From NCBI RefSeq assembly GCF_001418225.1, contig NZ_LIPT01000013.1:1-64000 (forward strand): a DNA stretch of 64,000 nt, written 5' to 3'. The stretch is from Pannonibacter indicus (GTDB lineage Bacteria; Pseudomonadota; Alphaproteobacteria; Rhizobiales; Stappiaceae). How positions within the stretch are numbered: the stretch's first letter is position 1; each line of letters opens with the position of its first letter. The translations under genes were made by a program, and so were the position numbers. The notes under the pieces are model-generated. The model worked only from the letters and a program-made list of their open reading frames with translations. It was not told the origin of the DNA and searched no databases. This document shows, piece by piece, positions 59,095 to 64,000 of this stretch.

Positions 59095-59896
59095 GCCCCG
59101 CCTTCAGCCCTTCGCGCACGCGATGGGCGATCTTCAGGAATTCCGGGCTCTCGCGCATGTCCAGCGTCCGCTCGCGCGGCAGGTCGCTTTCGATGATGTC
59201 ATAGATCCGGCCCGGGCGCGGGCACAGGACGACGATCTTGGTGGAGAGATAGACCGCCTCCGGGATGGAGTGGGTGACGAAGACGACTGTCTTGTTCGTC
59301 TTGGCCCAGAGCTGGTGCAGCTGGTCATTGAGGTGATCGCGCACGATTTCGTCCAGCGCGCCGAAGGGCTCGTCCATCAGCAGAAGATCGGGCTGAACGG
59401 CGAGGGCGCGGGCAATGGAAGCGCGCTGCTGCATGCCGCCGGAGAGCTGCCAGGGGTATTTGCGGGCAAAGCCGCCGAGTTCCACCAGTTCCAGCACCTG
59501 CGCAATGCGCTTTTGCTGCTCCGCCCTGGCAAGGCCCATGATCTCCAGCGGCAGGGCGATGTTCTTTTCGATGGTGCGCCAGGGATAGAGCGCGGCGGCC
59601 TGAAATACATAGCCGTAGGAGCGGTCGAGGCGGGCATTTTCCGGGGTGGTGCCGTTGACGCTGATCTCTCCGGAAGTCTTCTGCTCCAGATCGGCGATGA
59701 CGCGCAGCAACGTGGTCTTGCCGCAGCCCGAAGGGCCGATGAAGGAGACGAAGTCGCCCTTGGCAATGTCCAGATTGATGTTCGACAGGGCATGGACAGG
59801 CCCGTCATTCGTCTCAAAAGTCAGGCACAGATCCTTCGCCGAAATCACCGGCTGGGAGGCGGCTGGCCGCTCAACTGCTCCACTCGTCACGTTCAT
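59078..59896 (-). CDS. ABC importer ATP-binding protein (SsuB/TauB type)
   Basis: The gene encodes 272 residues. Walker A is GPSGCGKTT (about 54-62), the signature is LSGGMQQRASIARAL and Walker B is LLLMDEPFGALDE, with the VFVTHSIPEAVYLS switch His. It energises the two permeases encoded just downstream in overlapping frames. Related systems take up sulphonates, nitrate, thiamine precursors or pyrimidines. The neighbourhood suggests the last type, but sequence alone does not decide. Confidence 0.94.
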   Translation of the reverse strand: MNVTSGAVERPAASQPVISAKDLCLTFETNDGPVHALSNINLDIAKGDFVSFIGPSGCGKTTLLRVIADLEQKTSGEISVNGTTPENARLDRSYGYVFQAAALYPWRTIEKNIALPLEIMGLARAEQQKRIAQVLELVELGGFARKYPWQLSGGMQQRASIARALAVQPDLLLMDEPFGALDEIVRDHLNDQLHQLWAKTNKTVVFVTHSIPEAVYLSTKIVVLCPRPGRIYDIIESDLPRERTLDMRESPEFLKIAHRVREGLKAGHAYDD

Positions 59897-60003
59897 CGTT
59901 CCCCGCTGTTGCAGCCTCTCCGCCGCCGGATTTTCCCCGTGTCATGCAGAGTGCTTTTTTGCCTGTCTGTAGAATACCAGTGCGTTCGTGCGGACATGCG
60001 CCG

Positions 60004-60381
60004 TTAAACGGCTGTACGGCTTTCATTCAATGCCATGAGTATCTTCTCAAGGCAGCCTTCGACCGATGAGGCCAGCTCTCCCGTCGGCAGCCGCAAGACT
60101 CTGTATCCGGCTTCTGCAAACCACTCGTCCCTGATCTGGTCCCTAAAACTCCTATCTGCGTACAGATGGTGCTCGCCATCCAGCTCAATGATCAGTTTTG
60201 CACCATGACACGCGAAATCCGCAATGTAAGGGCCGATCGGTACCTGCTTGCGCAGGTGATACCCGTATGGTGACCGGAAGCTGCGAAGCTCCACCCAGAG
60301 ACGCTTTTCTCCAGCCGTCATGTCCCGCCGCAGACGCCGGGCGCGAGAAATAGCAGACTTGCCAACCACCGTTGAGGACAT
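60004..60381 (-). CDS. DUF559 endonuclease-domain protein (Vsr-like)
   Basis: The gene encodes 125 residues of the DUF559 family, related to Vsr and PD-(D/E)xK nucleases. It reads RARRLRRDMTAGEKRLWVELR at the start, and the likely metal site is YIADFACHGAKLIIELDGEHH (Asp55, Glu66, Asp68). GYRVLRLPTGELASS follows. The cellular role of stand-alone DUF559 proteins is not established. It sits between the importer and hydA, with a perfect hairpin repeat 70 bp upstream of its start. No methylase is next to it, so it is not an obvious restriction system. Confidence 0.82.
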   Translation of the reverse strand: MSSTVVGKSAISRARRLRRDMTAGEKRLWVELRSFRSPYGYHLRKQVPIGPYIADFACHGAKLIIELDGEHHLYADRSFRDQIRDEWFAEAGYRVLRLPTGELASSVEGCLEKILMALNESRTAV

Positions 60382-60450
60382 CTCCCAGCCCTCTCATCTC
60401 CTCGGACCCTTCACATCATTCACGGACAGATCAGGACAAGGCGTTTCCGA

Positions 60451-60475
60451 TCCCCTCCCCTCAAGGGGGAGGGGA
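60451..60475. repeat. Perfect GC-rich hairpin between hydA and the DUF559 gene
   Basis: TCCCCTCCCC (60451-60460) pairs perfectly with GGGGAGGGGA (60466-60475) across a 5-base loop TCAAG. It lies 39 bp past the hydA stop and 70 bp before the DUF559 start. It has no clear T-run on the minus strand. It may serve as the hydA terminator, or be a dispersed palindrome of the kind seen elsewhere near DUF559 genes. Confidence 0.6.
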
Positions 60476-60514
60476 CTGAGAGGCTTCAGCCAAGGGAACG
60501 AATCTCTTCTCCTC

Positions 60515-61972
60515 TCACACCCCGCTCGCCGGAATGCCGGTTCGCTCCACCTTGCGGGGGGCGGTGAGTTCCTTCCAGGTTGAAAGCGCCTTGTTGACCG
60601 CCTGATAGGGCTCGCGCTTGACGAACTGGCCGTGGCCTTCCTGCGGGCGCACCGTGCCGTCTTCCACGGCCACACGGCCGCGGGTGAGGGTGAAGCGGGG
60701 CAGGCCCTTCACCTTCTTGCCTTCGAAGACGTTGTAGTCGATGGCCGACTGCTGGCTGGCGGCGGAGATGGTCTTTTCCTTCTCCGGGTCCCAGACCACG
60801 ATATCCGCATCCGCGCCCACGAGAATGGCGCCCTTCTTGGGATACATGTTCATGATCTTGGCGATGTTGGTGGAGGTGACGGCGACGAATTCGTTCATCG
60901 TCAGCCGGCCGGTCGCAACGCCATAGGTCCACAGCATGGGCATACGGTCTTCCAGGCCGCCGGTGCCGTTCGGGATCTTGGTGAAGTCGCCAAGGCCGAA
61001 GCGCTTCTGATCCGTGGTAAAGGCGCAGTGGTCGGTCGCCACCACCTGCAGCGAGCCGGAGGCAAGGCCGGCCCAGAGGCTGTCCTGGTGCTTCTTGTCG
61101 CGGAACGGCGGGCTCATCACCCGGCGGGCGGCATGGTCCCAATCGGGGTGACGGTACTCGCTGTCATCCAGCGTCAGATGCTGGATCAGCGGCTCGCCAT
61201 AGGCACGGATGCCGTTCTGGCGCGCCCGGCGGATCGCCTCATGCGCCTGTTCGGACGAGGTGTGGACGATATAGACCGGCACGCCCGCCATATCGGCAAT
61301 CATGATGGCGCGGTTGGTAGCCTCGCCTTCCACTTCCGGCGGACGGGAGTAAGCATGTGCCTCCGGCCCGTTGTTGCCTTCAGCCAGCAGCTTCTGCTGC
61401 AGCGAGGCGACCACATCGCCGTTTTCCGCGTGGACGAGCGGCAGAGCGCCCAGCTCGGCGCAGCGCTGGAACGAGGCGAACATCTCGTCGTCATTCACCA
61501 TCAGCGCGCCCTTATAGGCCATGAAGTGCTTGAAGGTGTTGATGCCTTTCTCGCGGACGATGGTCTCCATCTCGTTGAAGACCGTCTCGCCCCACCAGGT
61601 GATCGCCATGTGGAAGGAATAGTCGCAATGGGCGCGGGTTGACTTGTTGTCCCACATGGACAGCGCCTCCAGCAGAGACTGGCCGGGCGAGGGCAGGGCA
61701 AAATCCACCACCATCGTTGTGCCGCCGGCCAGGGCTGCGCGGGTTCCGCTGTCGAAATCATCGGCGGAATAGGTGCCCATGAAGGGCATTTCGAGGTGGG
61801 TATGCGGGTCGATGCCGCCCGGCATGACATAGCAGCCCGTAGCATCCAGCACGGTATCGCCGGAGAGGTTCCTGCCGATCTCGATGATCCTGCCGCCCTC
61901 GACCTTCACATCGGCCTCGTAGGTGAGGTCGGCGGTCACCACGGTTCCGCCCTTGATCACAGTGCTTGCCAT
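60515..61972 (-). CDS. hydA: Dihydropyrimidinase (D-hydantoinase)
   Basis: The gene encodes 485 residues of a binuclear-metal amidohydrolase that opens dihydrouracil, dihydrothymine and hydantoins. Metal ligands are HTHLEM (His57, His59), the carboxylated Lys154 in FMAYKG, later His residues (LVHAENGD, IVHTSS) and Asp in VATDHCAF. The start at 61972 has GGGGAACAG upstream and the standard length. The amidohydrolase encoded at the window end would take the product one step further. Dihydropyrimidine dehydrogenase genes are not in this window. Confidence 0.95.
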   Translation of the reverse strand: MASTVIKGGTVVTADLTYEADVKVEGGRIIEIGRNLSGDTVLDATGCYVMPGGIDPHTHLEMPFMGTYSADDFDSGTRAALAGGTTMVVDFALPSPGQSLLEALSMWDNKSTRAHCDYSFHMAITWWGETVFNEMETIVREKGINTFKHFMAYKGALMVNDDEMFASFQRCAELGALPLVHAENGDVVASLQQKLLAEGNNGPEAHAYSRPPEVEGEATNRAIMIADMAGVPVYIVHTSSEQAHEAIRRARQNGIRAYGEPLIQHLTLDDSEYRHPDWDHAARRVMSPPFRDKKHQDSLWAGLASGSLQVVATDHCAFTTDQKRFGLGDFTKIPNGTGGLEDRMPMLWTYGVATGRLTMNEFVAVTSTNIAKIMNMYPKKGAILVGADADIVVWDPEKEKTISAASQQSAIDYNVFEGKKVKGLPRFTLTRGRVAVEDGTVRPQEGHGQFVKREPYQAVNKALSTWKELTAPRKVERTGIPASGV

Positions 61973-62041
61973 GTCTGTTCCCCTTTTTCCGTTTCCGCGC
62001 TGTTGCGCCTTGTTGCGGAGCACTGCGCGGCTGTCTTTATG

Positions 62042-62512
62042 TCAGTTTTGCTCGATGCTCCGGCTCATGAACAGGCTGCAGGGATTGTCCTCATAGGGCC
62101 CGAATGGCCCGCAGGGCGCATAACCGAACGCCTTGTACATGCGCACGGCTTCCCGATTGAGCTCACCCGTCTCCAGATAAAGCTGCCGGACACCGCGCTC
62201 CCGCGCCAGATGCTCCAGCTTTTCCATAAGCGTCCGCCCGGCACCCATGCCGCGTGCGGCCGGATCAACGAAAATGCGCTTCAGCTCGCCGCTGCCTTCT
62301 TCGAACCACTTCACCGCCCCGCAGCCGATCACCTTGCCATCCGCCTTGCGCACAACGATGAAGTCCACATCCGGCTGCATCAGGTCTTCCAGCGGCGAGC
62401 CGAAATTGCCCTCCGGCGGATAAAGGCTGTCCGCATAGGCATCCGACTGCTCCAGAAGCTCCAGAACCTCGGGCTGGTCAGGTGTCTCGATGGCGGTGCG
62501 CAGCGATGTCAT
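62042..62512 (-). CDS. GNAT-family acetyltransferase
   Basis: The gene encodes 156 residues with a full GNAT fold. FIVVRKADGKVIGCGAVKWF, the acetyl-CoA loop RIFVDPAARGMGAGRTLME and the C-terminal YLETGELNREAVRMYKAFGYAPCGPFGPY are present. The last block is typical of PhnO/YhfO-like small-molecule or amino acid acetyltransferases. The start at 62512 removes an N-terminal run that reads through the upstream repeat. It lies 69 bp before hydA on the same strand. Substrate unknown. Confidence 0.85.
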   Translation of the reverse strand: MTSLRTAIETPDQPEVLELLEQSDAYADSLYPPEGNFGSPLEDLMQPDVDFIVVRKADGKVIGCGAVKWFEEGSGELKRIFVDPAARGMGAGRTLMEKLEHLARERGVRQLYLETGELNREAVRMYKAFGYAPCGPFGPYEDNPCSLFMSRSIEQN

Positions 62513-62548
62513 GCGGTGCTTTCTGTTGTTCGAGTAATGGTCTTCCCC

Positions 62549-62604
62549 CTCTCGATCGTCATCCCGGACAAGCGCAGCGCAGATCCGGGACCGGTGAGCC
62601 GAGG
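62549..62604. repeat. Dispersed palindromic repeat, copy C
   Basis: The unit matches copy A at 42623 in the same orientation: CTCTCGATCGTCATCCCGGA at its start and GATCCGGGACCGGTGAGCC at its end, with AAGCGCAGCGCA in the middle. It ends 2 bp from the stop codon of the GIY-YIG gene. Confidence 0.85.
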
Positions 62605-62606
62605 TG

Positions 62607-62894
62607 CTACAGGTTGAGATCCGGATAAAGATCACGCCATTGCGGATTGCCCTTCTCGATCAGGTCGAACTTCCACTGCCGCCGCCAGCGTTTGATCTTC
62701 TTTTCCATCGCAATCGCTTCATGCATCGTGGCAACCTCCTGATACCAAACGAGCCACTTGATGCCGTACCGCTCCGTGAAGCCTTCAATCTGTCCTTCAC
62801 GGTGCTCGTAAACTCGTCTTGCCAAAACTGCCGTCACGCCCGTGTAGAGTGTTTCATATGGCTTTGATGCCATGATGTAGACCCATGCGGGCAT
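62607..62894 (-). CDS. GIY-YIG nuclease-domain protein (UPF0213 type)
   Basis: The gene encodes 95 residues, a complete stand-alone GIY-YIG domain. The GIY and YIG strands read VYI (5-7) and YTG (17-19) in VYIMASKPYETLYTGVT. The catalytic Arg is in LARRVYEH (Arg27) and the metal Glu in MEKKIKRW (Glu64). The end GNPQWRDLYPDL is common to this group. Role unknown; such small proteins are widely copied in Rhizobiales. It lies between inverted copies C and D of the window's repeat family, inside a catabolic gene run. Confidence 0.88.
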   Translation of the reverse strand: MPAWVYIMASKPYETLYTGVTAVLARRVYEHREGQIEGFTERYGIKWLVWYQEVATMHEAIAMEKKIKRWRRQWKFDLIEKGNPQWRDLYPDLNL

Positions 62895-62927
62895 TGTCCG
62901 TTCCGTCCTCCAGTCAACTCAGGCCCC

Positions 62928-62980
62928 GGCTCACCGGTCCCGGATCTCCGCTTCGCTGCGTCCGGGATGACGATGGAGAG
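62928..62980. repeat. Dispersed palindromic repeat, copy D (inverted relative to C)
   Basis: It reads GGCTCACCGGTCCCGGATC at the start and TCCGGGATGACGATGGAGAG at the end, nearly identical to copy B at 42718-42771 (differing around CTTTC versus CTGCG). With copy C it brackets the GIY-YIG gene. It ends 24 bp before the amidohydrolase stop codon. Confidence 0.85.
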
Positions 62981-63003
62981 GAACGGGTCGAGAGTGCCCT
63001 CTC

Positions 63004-64000
63004 TCACCCCACGACCTCAGCCGTCTCCAGCACCGCGTGCAACAGAACATCACATGCCGCGCCGGCCCATTCCTTGGAAATCTCCTCCGCCTCGTTATGC
63101 GAGAGCCCGCCCACGCAGGGGCACATGATCATGGTGGCGGGGGCGACCTTGGCGGCCCAGCAGGCGTCGTGGCCTGCGCCCGAGATGATGTTCATGTGGC
63201 TGTAGCCGAGCCGTTCCGCGGCGGAGCGCACGCTGGAGACGAGTTTCGGGTCGAAGGTCACCGGATCGAAATGGCCTACCGCCTCCACCGAACAGCCGAC
63301 GCCGAGCGCCTTGCAGATGGTGGCCGCTTCCGCTTCGATGCGGGCGCGCATCGAGGTGAGCTTGGCAAGGTCGGGTGTGCGGATATCGACGGTGAAGACC
63401 ACCTGACCGGGCAGCACATTGCGGGAGTTGGGCGAGAAGAACACCTGTCCGACGCCGCCAACGGCCCCCGGCTGATGGTCCATGGCAACGCTCTGGACCA
63501 TCTCCAGAATGCGCGACATGGCCAGACCGGCGTTGACGCGCAGGTTCATCGGCGTGGAGCCGGTGTGCGCCTCGCGGCCCGTCAGGGTGAATTCCAGCCA
63601 CCACAGGCCCTGGCAATGGGTGACGACGCCGATCTGCTTGCCTTCGGCCTCCAGAATCGGCCCCTGTTCGATGTGCAGCTCGTAATAGGCGTGCATCTTG
63701 CGGGCGCCCACTTCTTCGTCACCCAGCCAGCCGATGCGCTTCAGCTCATCGCCATAGGTCTTGCCCTCCGGGTCCTTGCGGCCATAGGCATAGTCAAGGC
63801 TGTGCACCCCGGCGAAAACGCCGGAGGCGAGCATCGCAGGAGCAAAGCGGGCGCCTTCCTCGTTGGCCCAGTTGGTGACAACGATGGGATGCTTCGTCTT
63901 GATGCTGAGATCATTCAGCGTGCGCACCAGCTCCAGCCCGGCCAGAACGCCGAGCACGCCATCATATTTGCCGCCGGTCGGCTGGGTGTCGAGGTGCGAG
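63004..64000 (-). CDS. Zn-dependent N-carbamoyl amino acid / beta-ureidopropionate amidohydrolase (M20 family), 5' end outside window
   Basis: About 332 C-terminal residues are visible, starting SHLDTQPTGGKYDGVLGVLAG at the edge. Family features are the metal-binding SHLDT and NEEGARF motifs, YELHIEQGPILE, the dimerisation domain with HTGSTPMNLR, and the closing GAGHDACWAA and SHNEAEE. The group covers N-carbamoyl-L-amino acid hydrolases, beta-ureidopropionases and allantoate amidohydrolases. Beside hydA, hydrolysis of N-carbamoyl-beta-alanine is the best guess. Confidence 0.92.
   Translation of the reverse strand, partial: SHLDTQPTGGKYDGVLGVLAGLELVRTLNDLSIKTKHPIVVTNWANEEGARFAPAMLASGVFAGVHSLDYAYGRKDPEGKTYGDELKRIGWLGDEEVGARKMHAYYELHIEQGPILEAEGKQIGVVTHCQGLWWLEFTLTGREAHTGSTPMNLRVNAGLAMSRILEMVQSVAMDHQPGAVGGVGQVFFSPNSRNVLPGQVVFTVDIRTPDLAKLTSMRARIEAEAATICKALGVGCSVEAVGHFDPVTFDPKLVSSVRSAAERLGYSHMNIISGAGHDACWAAKVAPATMIMCPCVGGLSHNEAEEISKEWAGAACDVLLHAVLETAEVVG

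Overview
The window looks like part of the main chromosome of a GC-rich alphaproteobacterium of the Hyphomicrobiales (Rhizobiales), probably a Stappiaceae-type genus (Pannonibacter, Labrenzia or Stappia). This rests on gene order and protein character: dusB-ntrB-ntrC / ntrY-ntrX-trkA-dat-hfq-hflX-mazG, pdhA-pdhB-pdhC-lpd-lipA-coq10 with a lipoyl domain on the E1 beta subunit, and ppiD-trpD-trpC-moaC-moeA beside tpiA-secG-pyrG. The genus is an inference from reading, not from a search.

Layout. 1-1046 is a small accessory patch: the right end of an IS3-family element that has cut an AT-rich KAP-type P-loop NTPase gene at its Walker B region. 1053-6618 (minus strand) holds moeA, moaC, trpC, trpD and a PpiD-type periplasmic chaperone. 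6876-10957 (plus) holds tpiA, secG, pyrG and a glyoxalase-fold protein. A tRNA-Lys follows, with an intact 1272-bp IS3-family (IS407-like) element 10 bp downstream. 12880-27486 carries a small unknown protein, ccdA, a SPOR-like membrane protein, glmU, glmS, recG, sdhE, mfd and ftsB. 27662-35765 is the pyruvate dehydrogenase block with lpd, lipA and a COQ10-type protein. 35752-38721 (minus) has two tandem paralogous secreted proteins of unknown function, the CinA C-terminal amidohydrolase, ispF and ispD. 38939-55849 is the nitrogen two-component block, trkA, dat, hfq and hflX. It is interrupted at 42807-47692 by an antisense exporter operon (HlyD, RbbA-like double ATPase, permease). 56123-64000 (minus) has mazG, a two-permease ABC importer and a pyrimidine-type catabolic set (dihydropyrimidinase and an N-carbamoyl amidohydrolase running off the end), with two small orphan nuclease genes among them.

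How the genes work together. GlmU and GlmS supply UDP-GlcNAc. PdhA/B/C with Lpd form the pyruvate dehydrogenase complex, and LipA makes its lipoyl cofactor. NtrB/C and NtrY/X are two nitrogen or redox sensor-regulator pairs. RecG and Mfd are DNA-repair helicases. SdhE flavinylates succinate dehydrogenase. The importer plus HydA plus the amidohydrolase suggest uptake and reductive breakdown of a pyrimidine or hydantoin-like compound.

No CRISPR array, prophage, integrase or complete known defence system is visible. The least explained material is: the IS-broken KAP NTPase; a dispersed inverted repeat of about 50 bp found in four copies, two of which bracket a GIY-YIG nuclease gene; a DUF559 nuclease gene next to a perfect hairpin; and the tandem secreted paralogues.
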